Assembly: GCF_000001735.4 (NCBI RefSeq)
Contig: NC_003070.9
Coordinates: 16,911,971 to 16,975,970 of the forward strand
Length of the DNA stretch: 64,000 nucleotides
Direction: 5' to 3'
From: Arabidopsis thaliana
Lineage: Eukaryota > Streptophyta > Magnoliopsida > Brassicales > Brassicaceae
The notes under the pieces were generated by a model. The model did no database searches, was not told the origin of the DNA, and saw nothing but the letters and a program-made list of their open reading frames with translations. This document shows positions 25,998-38,333 of this stretch, piece after piece. Both the position numbers and the translations under genes were made by a program. Position 1 is the stretch's first letter. Every line of letters begins with the position of its first letter.

Positions 25998-26695
25998 TAG
26001 CATCTCCAACCCTACTCTATTTTAGAGTCAAAATGCAAAATTCTTCTCCAACCCTACTCTATAATTGACTCAAAAATAGAGATTTCTACAGATTGACTCT
26101 ATATATAGAACAACTCTATCCTCAACTCTATTTTTGAGTTCAATTTTTTTATTTATACTTTAGTCCCTCAAATTTAAACTTTTTTTATTTAATGCATATA
26201 ATCATTTTACAAACAACAATTACAACACATAGTTTTATAAACTTAACAAACAAACAAATACTAATTTTAATAGTTTTATAAACTTAACAAGAAGCAAACA
26301 AGTACTAAATTTAAAATAAACAACATAAAAAACTAAAACAAATATTCTAATGGTGTTAACCGTGTTATTTATAATAAATATTCTAATGGTGTTAATTAAA
26401 ATAAAATTTGTAATGTTTTATTATTTTTATATGATGTAATGATTTTTAATAAATAATAAGTGTTTAATTTAAATAATTTCATATTTTATACGAATTTTGC
26501 AAATCTATAATATATGGGGTCAAATTTTAAATTATATAATTAAAAAGTATTAGTATATAAAATAGAAATAGAATATTTCTAAGAATATTCTTTTTTAGAG
26601 TAGAAAATAGAGATATACATTGGAGAAAAACTCATCTCTAAAATTGAGTTACTCTATTTTAGAACAAGATATAGAGCTATACATTGGAGATGGTC
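25998..26695. mobile_element. Harbinger-like MITE, ~700 bp
   Basis: The left end TAGCATCTCCAACCCTACTC and the right end, read in reverse, GACCATCTCCAATGTATAGC share the CATCTCCAA core. Internal ACTCTATTTTAGA motifs recur near both ends in inverted orientation (26019 and 26651). TTA flanks both sides (25995-25997, 26696-26698). The end motif resembles that of the MITE at 17720-17933. No transposase remains. Confidence 0.7.
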
Positions 26696-27298
26696 TTAAT
26701 ACATAGTCAAAATTGATTACTTATTTGATGAAAAAATATGGATTTCTTATTTTATTTTCTCATACCAGTGATTGTTTTGTTGTATTGGGGCTGAAAAGTG
26801 TTCTTTCAGCACATCAGAGAAAAAAGTTAAGAATAGTGTGTTAAGCAGTAACCATACTCTTTAAAGCCGTAGATTAATTATTCAAGAAATTAAAACAACT
26901 AATTAAACAAAAATCCTAGCAAAATCTATTTGAATGAACCATATCCAAATCCACAAAGTCAGTCCCCCAAATGTTGAAACACGTAAATTAAACACACAAC
27001 AACAAAAATATAATTAATTAAACATAACTAATGATTTTTATAATTTACACAAAAATCAATCAATATTTTTTTAACTATTTTATATTCATTTCTAACTACT
27101 TTTATATTTATATGTTATTAGAAAATATTAATATATATATATTTTTTATCAACCACACATATATTAAAATATAACTCTATGATCGGCTGCCCAATTTAGA
27201 GGAGAAGAGTTTACAAAAATAACATCAGACAACAATAAACGAGAAAAACAGGTTAAACAATATGCTTTAGAATTACATAAACGGTAAAAATAAGAAAT

Positions 27299-27467
27299 CG
27301 AACCAAGCGTCGTTAGCTCAATTGGTAAAGACCCTAGACGAACCTTAGAGGTCGCCGATTCGAGTGACGTTTGGGACGAAACTAATATTACATGCTGTGG
27401 TTTCGGGTCTGAGAGATTACGGGATTCGGTCCAGAACCTCCTAATATTTATAAAAAAAAAAATTTTT
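27299..27467 (+). mobile_element. tRNA-derived SINE with 12-bp target duplication
   Basis: The element starts GAACCAAGCGTCGTTAGCTC. Box A is TTAGCTCAATTGGTAAAG, box B is GATTCGAGTGAC, and there is a 3' A-rich tail near 27451. The perfect direct repeat AAAATAAGAAAT at 27287-27298 and 27468-27479 is the target-site duplication of LINE-mediated insertion. Its body matches the minus-strand SINE at 24823-24972. The tRNA-like head could be mistaken for a tRNA gene, but it has no acceptor stem. I do not assign the family (the Arabidopsis RathE/AtSINE group is likely). Confidence 0.88.
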
Positions 27468-27938
27468 AAAATAAGAAATTAAAGCTCGGAACATTCAAAC
27501 TCGTCTAATAGGTTGGAGAAAGCTGGTCAATCATCAGGCGAATACGCCACCGAGACTAAACTCTACACAATCAGTTTCAAATATCTACAATCAATCCTTC
27601 TTGTAAAGATATTTTTCGTAGCCCAAATTTATGATGACTTTTTTTTATTTGTGGTGCACCATTTATGACAACTTAAAACAGTTTAATTTTAAATTAAAAA
27701 TTTGTATTTTCTTATGACCTGTGGTTATATGTTGGGCCTTTTAGGCATTTGCAAGTTAAGTATGGTCGTGGATTGAAAAGCCCAATGTGTAATCCTCTAG
27801 TTTACTAAGAAGGTTTAATGTTTTTCAATCCAGTACTGCAAAATCTGCAAAACCTAAACTTTCGTCTTCTCAACAAAATCTGCAGTTCCTTGCTCCTTTC
27901 TCAGTCCAAATTCTCTGATTTTTGATTTTTTCGATTCA

Positions 27939-30367
27939 ATGGGTTTCACCAAAGATCAGTTGCTTGATCGACTTCAGGTTTCCATTTTCACCTTTAAACT
28001 CAATTACATCATTTTCATTTCGCATTGCTTTTGTTGGAATTTGTCAGATAAGATTAGATAAATCATTAGCAGAGAACGGAAAATGTTACTTCGTTTTATG
28101 CTTGATTCTATTTGAAGAAGTTATGTGTATTAATGGATTTGGATGTGTATCTATGGATTCCAAGTTATGTGTATAGTCGTCTTGAACTCAGAAGTTTTTC
28201 AATGTCTACTTTTAGATTCTAACCCTTAGGTCAAGAATTTTGGTGTTACACGTTTTGTTAGTGTCAATGTTAAAAAAATGTGGCAATGTGAATTGATGAT
28301 TAAGGATTTGTATCTATCTTTCAGGAACTTGAGATTGATTATTCCAAGTATGAACATCCGCCTGTACTAACCGTCGAAGAACAGGTGAATATACCTTAAA
28401 ATGTTTTAGATTTTTAAAACTTAAGTGTATGATGTTTAAAGATGGATTTATAAGGCTTTGTTTTGTGTATTTAAATCTTCAGGCCAAGTATGTTAGCAGT
28501 AGTAAGGGTGCACTGAGTAAGAATCTCTTCTTGAAGGTAGTCTTTCAAAGCGGTACACCATTAAAGGCATTATCAAGTTAGAGTATTAGTTGATTGTTAA
28601 TGGTGCATATGCCTCTATTTTGTTTTTGCAGGACAAGAAACATCGGTATTATATTGTTTCAGCGATGGTGGATACGAAAGTTGACATGAAAGGTAACATA
28701 TGTTTTCTCCTTTTTTCGTTTGTGGATATTGGCATAGAAGAAGTCTCTGGGCTTTGTGAAGTTTGAATGTTTTTTTTTTTGGATGTTAATGTGTGTTCCC
28801 TGTGACTTCTAATTTAAACAGTTTTATCTCAGAGACTTGGTCTTGGAAAAGGAGGGATTAGAATGGCTCCAGAAGAAGCACTTGGTGAGCTTTTGCAGGT
28901 ATTTTTCATAGTCTTTTCCTCTGCTACTGTGTTTTGTTATATATATCTGGAAAGAGTTTTATTAAATGATTGTGCTGTAACATGGGAACCATGGTAGCGA
29001 TAGTTTTTTTGACAATTGATAAGAAAAGTTTCTCCAAACCAAATTGCTTTAAATGATCTATTTATGCATGGTGATATGTTTGTTTTGCTTATCGCAGTTT
29101 ACAACAAATCCACACGAATATATTGAACTTATTGTCATTCATGTTTACAATTTTTGACACTCGTGCTACTCTCTTTTTTCGTTAAAGGTATCCCTCGGAT
29201 GTGTTACCCCGTTTGCAGTTGTAAATGAATCAGCAAGGTATTGTTTGCCTTACGGTATTGGTTCATATGGTGTTTTCCCTTCCAAGTTCCTAATTATTTC
29301 CATTGACTGACATTCTTTATTAAAACTTTCCATGTTAAAGAGACGTGTCTCTCTTGTTAGACCAAAAATTCAAGAACCAAACGCGTTGCATCTTCCACCC
29401 ATTGTCTAACGATGTCTCAGTCTGTAAGTTCTTTCATTACAGACTTTTCTTTTATGGTTCAAAATAGTTCATAACATCAGATTTTAGCTTATATCTAATT
29501 TGGTTGGTTCCTATCATTTCCAGCTCTGAACACATTGGGTCTGGACAAGTTTCTGAAGTCGATTGGGAGAGATCCCGTATACGTTGACCTTGAGGCAAAT
29601 ACTCTAAACCTTTAACTTGAGAACTCATGTTCCACAGTTCCTTTCCTCAGGGTTAACCTTTTGAACCTTTTGCTGTTTCAGGCTAACCCGGTAGTTGGTA
29701 AAGACCAGGCTCCAGATCTAGCTGTTTGTGTTCCGTCTAATTCAGTTATTGTTCCCGAGATTCCTAATCAAACATCTTCTACACAAATTCCTCTTCCAAA
29801 AAGTGTGTCAGCAGAGGTCAAGCCTGTGGCTTCAGGTATGCCTGATTTATCAGTTTCTTAACCATGCGCTCCAAGTCTTGTTAAACCGTGAAGGATTGGT
29901 TTATATAACTCGGTTTTCTTCAACGGTGCAGCCAAAACGAGCAAGCCAGCTTGTAAGGTGAAGAGCGTCGCTGAAAATTCAGCTCCATCAGCTTACAAGA
30001 ACCCGGAGAAATTTGTGCAGGAGATTTTGGACAAAACTTCGGCTCTATTATTGTCCGAGGTAGTAAACTCAATCCCGAAACTAAAGTCGATTTCGTAACA
30101 TTTATAGATCAACTCTGAACCGGTTTTATATACAGGCTAAGGGAGAGTGCGTGGAGGCTTTGGCAGAAACACTAAGAAAACGACTTACCTCAGAGTTGAC
30201 CCACCTCTCTGTGAGTACATTTCGATATACATGGTTCGCATCGGGTAAGACTAAGCCGTTTGTACTAATCTTGGTTCTATGTAAATTGATTGCAGATTAT
30301 GTACAAGAACTCAGCGTACGCAGAAGGTTTTTATGCTGGTACACGCCACCAGCCGAAGCGATTGTAA
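27939..30367 (+). CDS. YbaK/ProXp-ala-like aminoacyl-tRNA deacylase
   Basis: This is a freestanding INS/YbaK-domain protein of the type that hydrolyses mischarged tRNA (ProXp-ala clears Ala-tRNAPro). Exons are 27939-27977, 28325-28384, 28483-28536, 28632-28692, 28822-28898, 29188-29237, 29341-29423, 29524-29594, 29682-29835, 29932-30059, 30136-30210 and 30296-30367. They sum to 307 residues. The editing domain covers residues ~1-175: KNLFLKDKKHRYYIVSAM has the conserved Lys-containing strand, RLGLGKGGIRMAPEEALGEL follows, then LGCVTPFAVVNE and VYVDLEANPVVGKDQ, all family hallmarks. Residues ~230-307 are a plant-specific extension ending YAGTRHQPKRL. The intron after 29594 uses a GC donor (GAG/GCAAAT). 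TGGGCC and GCCCA motifs precede the gene. From memory this is At1g44835. Confidence 0.9.
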
Positions 30368-30665
30368 GAGGTTTGGTTTACATGTTGAACCGGAGATATT
30401 TGGGAGAGAAACATTACCGGTTCAGCAATATATTTTCCTTCGTTGGACAGCAAATTTTAGATAAGACTGAAAATGATTACATTTACATGAAAGCTCGAAC
30501 CATTTATTCACTTATTGTTGCTTTGTTTGTTCAATCAAAGATAAACCTTTTCTATATCCGAAAACTGAATTTGAAATTCGAACAAAACGTAAGAAAAACA
30601 TTCATCTAAAACTTACGATTTTCTGGAATAAAAGAAATATTCGGATATTTCATATACTAAAATAA

Positions 30666-30847
30666 AAGGTTTTGTGTAAAAAACTCTAACTCATTCATTT
30701 TTGCAATTTTACCCTCTATCTCCAACAAATGCAAATTAATCATACATAGTCTAAAATAATAGGAAATATGACTTTTATATGTATATTGCAAACGTTTTTA
30801 TACTCACCTATATTAGGTTTTAGAAAATTTGAAAATATAGTTGAACT
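30666..30847. mobile_element. Left half of a MITE split by the 19.4-kb MULE
   Basis: It begins GGTTTTGTGTAAAAAACTC and matches, in order, the left half of the intact MITE at 57394-57754 (TTTTTGCAA, CCTC, AAATAAT, ATATTG, AAACGTTTT, ATA(G/A)TTGAACT). The other half is at 50238-50441. The outer flanks CTAAAATAA (30657-30665) and CTAACATAA (50442-50450) match at 8 of 9 bases, fitting a 9-bp target duplication that has since mutated. Confidence 0.85.
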
Positions 30848-30866
30848 TGGTTTTAGATTTTTTGAA

Positions 30867-30945
30867 GGAATGTTACACATAGAGGCACTTTCGGAGAAAC
30901 TTAATTCACTTTATACACTTTAAAAACTAGAGGCACTTTGCCTTG
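30867..30945 (+). repeat. MULE left terminal inverted repeat
   Basis: These 79 bases run from GGAATGTTACACATAG to AGGCACTTTGCCTTG. They pair with the reverse complement of 50147-50225. Identity is clearest at both ends of the repeat and weaker in the middle, as in diverged MULE ends. Confidence 0.82.
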
Positions 30946-31359
30946 CTTTTGGAGTGAAATAAGACATATTTACCCCCACTAATTGGTAAGAGATATTACT
31001 ACAAACCGGTTTGTGGTTTCGTTTGGTTTTGGTCTAAAATATACGGTTAAAATGGTCGGTTTAGAAAAAACAGTTTCCACGTTATGACGATCGTCGGATT
31101 TCATTTAATTAAACGGCCGTGATTAATCATTGTAACTTCCCTTGCTTTTCGACTAAATTCAAACTGACACACGAGATCCATTGAAACACATAAGATTCTG
31201 GGTTTCGATCATCGAACTTTGGCCAACTGTCGTTTCCAAGGAGGTACGATTGTAGAAAACTGATATCATGATATTAAAACGCAATTTCGTGCTTTCTATT
31301 TGTTACGGGAATCAGAATATAACCAATTTTTATTTTATCGTTTATATGTACAGGGATCG
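30946..31359 (+). promoter_or_regulatory. mudrA promoter/5' leader region
   Basis: This is the interval between the left inverted repeat and the transposase start codon. TGTACAG at 31347-31353 is a plausible splice acceptor directly before the start, so a 5' UTR intron is possible. MULE transposase genes are usually transcribed inward from a terminal repeat, which fits this arrangement. Confidence 0.4.
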
Positions 31360-34295
31360 ATGGACGACTATATCATGGTTATATGTGGAGAGTGGTTTTG
31401 TTCTTCGACTGGAGAGTGGAAATTGGAGATATGTAACCAACTTTTCTCAAGGGTTGTCCCAATTCATGAGAGGATAACATTGGATGCGTTGAACGAAGCA
31501 ATTCTGCAGGAGTTTGGCGTCAAGGGTTTAAATCCTCTGTTAAGTTACTCTGTACCGAATAAGAACATGTTTGCAACAAAGGATAAGACTCCACCGGTTC
31601 TGGTTACAAGCGAGATTGGACTTCAATACTATCTAAAGACCCTTAGAGAAAACAGGGGTCTAAACTTGTTTGTGAAGTTTGAAGATAAGGTTGATACAGC
31701 AAATTTGAGTTGTGAAACGCCAGGAAGTAGTTCAAAACGGAAAGTTGACAGTTTGTATGATACAACAAGTGGTTCGAGAAATGCTGACACAGGTTCTGGG
31801 GATATATCTTCTGGTGTTTCAAAATCTCCTAATGTTCTGGTGACCCCTGTAGATGACGAATTCATGGATGCATTACACGATGCAGAAGAAAAAATAGCAA
31901 GAAGTGGTGGGCTGAAATCTAACGAAGAAGTAATTGTTGATGATGAAGATGACATATTCGTGGATGACTTATTTGTGGACAACAAAACAGAGGAAACAGA
32001 AGACGGGATAGATATTTCTGATGATACTATGCCCTGTGGCGGATATGATAAAGAGTTCTGGGGTAATTTTCTGTCGGATGATTATGGTGGCTCAAATGCT
32101 GAAGAGTTGATGTCTAAGGGTGGAGTAGATGCAAGGTACAAGGGAAAAAATAATAAAGACGGGAGTTTTGAGGGTTTAAATGATAAGGTAGGCACCAGTG
32201 AGGATAAAGTTGTTCAGTGCACAGGTAGTGGTGTCTTTGACCACGCTGTGTTTGTGAGTGGTGGAGGTTCAGGTGTAAACGCAGAGAAGGTTAAAAAGGA
32301 ATGGGCTGCGAAAACTAAGGTTGGTTGTAAAGCTGGGAGCTCTCACGGATTGAGAGGTGATGCAAGGAAGTTGGAGGAAATTGATGATGAGGAGTTTGAT
32401 ACCCCACCATTGTTTGAAGACATCGAGTATGAGGTAGAGAACATACCGGATTTGGATATAGAGGATGATGGCAAAGGGATATACAAGGGAAAAGTGTATG
32501 CAAGCAAAGAAGATTGCCAAATCGGTTTGGCTATATATGCGATCAAGAACATGTTTCATTTCAAGCAAACAAGAACAAAGTGGAATTATTTTGTTCTTAG
32601 TTGTTCAGATGAGAAATGTGATTGGAGAATTTTGGCGACACTCATGAAAGGTACTGGCTACTATGAAATTAAGAAAGCAAGTCTGGATCACACATGTTCG
32701 TTAGATACTAGAGGACAGTTCATGCAGAAGGCAACATCTAAAGTTATTGCATCCGTCTTTAAGGCTAAGTACAGTGATCCTACGTCCGGTCCTGTCCCGA
32801 TGGATCTACAACAACTAGTTCTAGAAGATTTGAGAGTCTCAGTGTCATACAGCAAGTGTTGGAGAGCTAGGGAATCAGCTTTAACTAGTGTTGCCGGGAG
32901 TGACGAAGAATCATACTGCTATCTGGCAGAATATTTGCATCTACTGAAGCTAACTAATCCTGGAACAATAACACATATAGAAACCGAAAGAGATGTTGAA
33001 GATGAGAGCAAAGAGAGGTTTTTGTATATGTTTTTAGCTTTTGGTGCCTCGATAGCAGGATTTAGGCATCTGAGAAGGATATTGGTTGTTGATGGAACAC
33101 ATTTGAAAGGAAAGTACAAAGGGGTTTTACTAACATCGAGTGGTCAGGATGCAAACTTCCAAGTCTATCCACTTGGATTTGCTGTTGTGGACAGTGAGAA
33201 TGACGAGTCTTGGACTTGGTTCTTTACGAAGTTGGAGCGTATCATTGCAGACAGCAAAACTCTGACTATATTATCAGATAGACACTCGTCAATCCTTGTT
33301 GCTGTTAAGAGAGTTTTTCCGCAAGCAAATCATGGGGCTTGTATTATTCACCTTTGTAGGAATATCCAGACTAAGTACAAGAACAAAGCTTTGACGCAGT
33401 TAGTAAAAAATGCAGGATATGCGTTTACCGGTACAAAGTTTAAAGAGTTTTATGGTCAGATTGAAACCACGAACCAGAATTGCGGTAAGTATCTACATGA
33501 TATAGGGATGGCTAATTGGACAAGGCATTATTTCAGGGGACAACGTTTCAATCTGATGACTAGCAATATAGCGGAGACCTTAAACAAGGCATTAAACAAA
33601 GGTCGATCGTCACATATTGTGGAGTTGATAAGATTTATCAGGTCTATGTTAACTAGATGGTTTAATGCGCGTCGGAAGAAGTCTCTCAAACATAAAGGTC
33701 CCGTTCCTCCGGAAGTTGACAAGCAAATAACAAAAACCATGTTAACAACTAATGGGAGCAAGGTTGGGAGGATCACCAACTGGAGCTACGAGATAAATGG
33801 AATGTTAGGTGGAAGAAATGTTGTTGATCTTGAGAAGAAGCAATGTACTTGCAAGAGGTATGATAAACTCAAGATCCCTTGCAGTCATGCTTTGGTGGCT
33901 GCGAATAGTTTTAAAATTTCCTACAAGGCTTTAGTTGATGACTGCTTCAAGCCTCACGCATGGGTTTCGAGTTACCCGGGAGCAGTATTCCCTGAAGCTA
34001 TTGGAAGAGACGAAAAAATACTAGAAGAGCTTGAACACCGATCGATGTTGCCACCATATACAAGGAGACCATCAGGGAGGCCAAAGGTAGCCAGAATTCC
34101 ATCAACAGGAGAATACAAGGTACGGATTTTTTTTTGCTAAAGTAGTACTTTCTATTTGATTGTTAAAACCTAATGCATAATGTGGTTTGTACATGGTAAA
34201 TGTAGAAACCTAAGACAGGAAGGACGGAGCAGAACCGGTGCTCGAGGTGCAAAGGCACTGGTCATAACAGGACAAGTTGTACAAATCCAATTTGA
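31360..34295 (+). CDS. mudrA-type MULE transposase, apparently intact
   Basis: This is the transposase of the surrounding element: a nuclear DNA-binding DDE integrase-like enzyme. Exons 31360-34119 and 34206-34295 give 949 residues without stop or frameshift. The first ~100 residues resemble the N-terminal module common in plant mudrA proteins. A long acidic linker follows to ~residue 370. The MuDR DNA-binding domain is ~375-450 (GKVYASKEDCQIGLAIYAIK, then SCSDEKCDWR and DHTC). The MULE core has Asp ~578 in VDGTHLKG, Asp ~640 in LSDRHSS and Glu ~739 in SNIAETLNKAL, a complete DDE triad. A SWIM zinc finger (CTCKRYDKLKIPCSHAL) starts ~829. The second exon adds a CCHC knuckle (CSRCKGTGHNRTSC). 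The start is the ATG at 31360; upstream in-frame codons lack an ATG. The element may thus be autonomous. Confidence 0.9.
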
Positions 34296-35269
34296 ACAAG
34301 TTCTTACGGTGGATGACTTTGAGATTGCAATTTAGGATATTAATTGTTTTTCTTTTGTAATGTAATTCGTAGGTGTAAAACATATAAATATTTATTGAGT
34401 ATTGGATGCTAATTAAGTTTTTCATTTATACTGCTTATGTTACACCAGGGACACGCAAGAATGTCTGAGAAAAGGGACAAGTACATGAAAATCAAATATT
34501 TCTTTTTTCTATACAAGTATAGTTGACCATCAGATCATATCCAATCGTTTGATTTAAATAGATCTATTTGTAAGATTAGTTCGATTTACATGTTTAAATA
34601 TTGTAAGATACCCCAATCAGTTATATGTTGAAAAATTGGTAATTGTGAGCAAATTATTTTCAGATCATGTCAGATTTTAAAAATGGATTTAGAACCTATC
34701 AGGCATGTAAACAAACATCTTTTCCCATTATATATTTTTTTAAAACTTATGCAAATGCCAAATTTCTGCTAAAAAACATTGTAATGTACAAAGTGCATGT
34801 AAGGTTAGAAGTTTGTTGATTCTGAATAAAAAATGTGGACATTTATTGAATCGGATAATATAGAATAGAGGATATCGACTAATACATGTAATTTCATATT
34901 ATATAGCTTATTTTTTAATATTAAAAAACTTTAAAAAATTTGGTAATGAAATGGATGTCTCTGAATATTTACATGTAGATAGGAAATAAATATTTATATG
35001 TCTATCCACACACCCCAGACCAATCAGATATAACCAATCTTTAGTATTTTTGGAATTAGTATTGTCGGAAAAAATTGCTATGCATGCTCCAAAAACGAAA
35101 GAGTCCCTATAAGTCAATGATAAACGAGAAAGATGTTCACTAGTTTAAACGTTAAATACAAGAGAGAAATACAACTTCATAATAAGATTACATTAATAAA
35201 CTAGATAAAAGAGGGAAACATAAGAGATAGTTATATTCTGAAAGTGGGTAACTGATGTTTTTAAATAAA
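34296..35269. other. Spacer inside the MULE, between transposase and first F-box-like gene
   Basis: It is AT-rich, with no supported gene. It contains the 3' flanks of both convergent neighbours. Confidence 0.5.
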
Positions 35270-36057
35270 CTAGGAAAGCAAAAGGATGTCTCTGAAGAGG
35301 AAGAAGTAGACGCAATGTGAACATCTCTCACCATTATATTTGTTGTAAAATTCATGGATGAGCCAACAGTCTGGATAATCCTCATAATGAAAGAGCTCAG
35401 CGTAAGATCCGAATCGTTTTGGTTCCAAATCAGAAATGTGGTCAATTAGTGTCTTGGCCATGATATCTACATCTGTAAAACACTTGTTCTCTCGTTTGAA
35501 AGTATTAAACTCGTCTAATACTTCATTACCTGCGCAGCGGTTTAGAGCAATGTAAAGAAGTTTGGCTATAGGAATGACATCTTTACAATCATTCAATAAT
35601 GAAATGGCGCCTTTCAGGTCGAGAGAACAGAACCCTAGCCTCAAGCTCTGGAGATACATAGCGTAAGGGTTTCGTTTTGCAAGACATTTGGAGTAGAATG
35701 AGAAGTGAACAGAGTCGGGCGAAGACATGTTGATGAAGTCAGGGCTTTTATCTAAACGAACTCGGGATAGTGTCTCGACAGAGAAAGCTGCAGATTTCCC
35801 TTCATGACCAGATTTAATCCAGTTTTTCAGAGCCTCAATTCCTTCTTCTGAAACGTGGCTAACAATTAGTGCGAGAATTGGTTCCGGAATGTATAATCTT
35901 GCAATCTTCCTCTGTTGACAACGAAGACGAAAGGTTATAGAAGTTACATATACTTTGTGGAATGAATGTAAACTATATTTTTCTTAAAAATGAAAAATTT
36001 AACCTGTGTGTCGCTAGATTGTGTGATAGAGTGTAGACATTTGGATGATGTACTCAT
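35270..36057 (-). CDS. F-box-like (At2g35280-type) protein carried by the MULE, intact
   Basis: Exons 36004-36057 and 35270-35911 encode 231 residues without interruption. After a Ser-rich 18-residue start the protein reads YIPEPILALIVSHVSEEGIE, a helix resembling the degenerate F-box of At2g35280-like proteins. Next come AFSVETLSRVRLDKSP, FYSKCLAKRNPYAMYLQSLR and a Sel1-like region (CAGNEVLDEF), then a C-terminal Cys-Trp motif (DCW...ERCSHC) seen in that family. A true F-box would link targets to SCF ubiquitin ligases; here the motif is weak, so function is not assigned. It is the best preserved of four related copies in this element. The family assignment comes from pattern memory and is moderate. 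Confidence 0.7.
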
Positions 36058-36513
36058 TTTGTCTATTTGTTGCGAATAACGAAAGAGTAAAATGTGATGG
36101 AGAGAGAAGTTTTAGTACTGATCAAAACGGTTTAGAAATGAGTAATAAAAACAGAGTAATTAATTTGAAGTTTCTCTGAATAGGTCACAAACGTGAGGGA
36201 TGAAGCTTAGAGGGGAGTACGGGTTCAGTTATATATTAACTCTAAATATAAAAGATACCACTTGAATTCCATTAAAGCAATTTCATATACAAAAATGTAA
36301 GTCATAGTTCTGAAACAACTCAAATCATTTGTATAATAATTGTGACACCTTATAGTTGAAGACTCGAACAATATATAAATAAAGTTGGCGAAATATGCAA
36401 AATAAATTAAAACATAAAATAAAGAATAAAAACTTAGTTTCAAATATGTTTTCTGCAATCGAGAAGAACGATAAGATGAACATAAATAAAATTGGTACTT
36501 CTGATAGTATTAC

Positions 36514-37447
36514 TTATGAAATGTGTGCAATTTCCTGGGACAGGTAATAGTAAATACATGTGTTACACCACTGTCCCTCGTACTCATTCAGGTTCTGATG
36601 GTCAGACCAACACTCACCATAATCCTCGAACTCCCAGGATTTTTTGTATGTCCCTTGGCGACGTGGGCCAACCTCGTTGATATGGAACATTAATCTATCT
36701 GCAAATAAGTCGACTTCACTAAATTTGTAGTACCTTCACTTGTACTGAATATAAAATTCCCACGGAATTGATCCAGCGCAACTATAGAGCATGATGTAAA
36801 GTAGACCAGCATGTGGGAAAACGTCCTTTATGCCATCCAATATAGCAATTGACTCCTGGAGCTCAAACGTATGAAATGCCAGAACTAAACTATGAAGATA
36901 TAGGGCGTACGGATTTTTGGCGTTGAGGCATTTGGTGTAAAACATGTGAAAACTAGACGATTCTTCAGCCATATGAATAAAAAAAGGAGACTTATCTATT
37001 CGAACAGAATAAAGTGTTTCACTTGAAAAAACAGCGGCTTTTCCATCTGGACCTGATTAAATCCAAGCCTTTAACATATCTACACCGTCCTCAGAAACTA
37101 AGCTGACTATTTTAGCTGCTACATGATCAGGCATGTGGAAATCAGGGAACGGAGGAGGCTGAAAGAAAATGCGTACCAACGTTAACACCAAATTTTTGAG
37201 GCTATATACTAGTTCAAAACAAAAATTCTCATTTTTTGGATCAATTTCAGCCTCAATTCGATTGAAATTTGTTTTGAGTAAACATTACCTGTAGGTTAAA
37301 ATGAACCAAAGGTTGACGAAGAGGCTGCACGGCAAATTGATTTCCCCTAACAGGGGCAAGGGCGCTTGGGGGTCGCCAGTAATGTCTAGTAGGGGACATT
37401 GGTCGAGGGTGGATACATTTTCCTTTCTCGCAGACGATTTTTGGCAT
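36514..37447 (-). pseudogene. F-box-like (At2g35280-type) relic with two nonsense codons
   Basis: Exon 1 (37289-37447) encodes a basic, Pro-rich start, MPKIVCEKGKCIHPRPMSP. Exon 2 (36514-37158) continues with FHMPDHVAAKIVSLVSEDGV, homologous to the intact gene at 35270-36057. The reading frame is interrupted by TAA at 37057-37059, where the paralogues have Lys (WI-stop-SGPDGK versus WIKSGHEGK), and by TGA at 36736-36738. Beyond the second stop the same frame continues with KFSEVDLFADR, ECW and QWCNTCIYYY to a TAA at 36514. Only point mutations are seen, no frameshift, so the loss is fairly recent. It lies in tandem with the intact copy, same strand. Confidence 0.75.
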
Positions 37448-38333
37448 TTTGGATTATCAAATTAGTATAATACTGAAAGTGAACAAATAATGATCTAAGG
37501 AATTTGAAGAATCACTGATAATTAAAGAGGGCCGAACTAGGCTGAAGGGAAACAGATTTGAGATCGTGATGAAATGGGAACCCTAATTCTCTGGATAAAT
37601 GAATAGGGAGTGGTTTGGTGGAGCGATGGTTTACTGAATATAATTAGTGGATCCTACAAATATTCCAAAAAATTATACGTGATAGTAAAGTAGATATGTC
37701 CATATTCTCACGTCCATGAATATATATACGCATGGTTTACAATATATTATATAGACGTGCTACAGTGATTTGTTACAGCCAATTTAGCTGAATCTTATTT
37801 ATGGGGATTTAGGTATTTTTTTTTTTTTTTCTAAAGTTTTTCGTAAATATGAGAAGAGATTAGGTTTTACATTCATAGACCGATGTCATTAAAGACCAAA
37901 AACAATTGTTAAAATGAAAAGACTTCACTTATATAGAAATGTAGATAAAATGTAAACAAGAATTAACATAACAACAAAACAGCAGAAACAGATGTTTAAA
38001 CAGTTTGAGAAAGTTATTATGGTTTGACGTTTTACAAACAGTTGTAATCATGTATGTGGGTAATTCTACAGTTTTAAAACAGTTCAACAATGTTCCATAG
38101 GTGAACTTAATTCAGACACTTGATTAATAATCTTCTGCTTAATCTAAGTTTTTGTTGCAATAAATAAAATGGACAAAATTTGAATAAGTCAAAAACTTTT
38201 TATTAATATATAATAACATTTATAAAAATATTAAAACATTGTTGGAGGTAAACATAAGATGTGAAAAAAAAGAAAAGAAGATGAGATAACAATTGTAAGC
38301 AATAAACACTTTGATAGTTCTAAGCATCTTCCA
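37448..38333. other. Spacer inside the MULE
   Basis: AT-rich, with no gene supported. It separates the F-box-like relic from the RPA-like gene. Confidence 0.45.

Noticed and set aside
27309..27370. Apparent tRNA gene (box A and box B present)
   Set aside because: No acceptor stem or full cloverleaf. The sequence continues into a conserved body with an A-rich tail and a target duplication, so it is a SINE.
30151..30609. 152-codon plus-strand frame over the last exons of the YbaK-like gene
   Set aside because: It reads through an intron and past the true stop at 30367. It is a frame shadow of the spliced gene.
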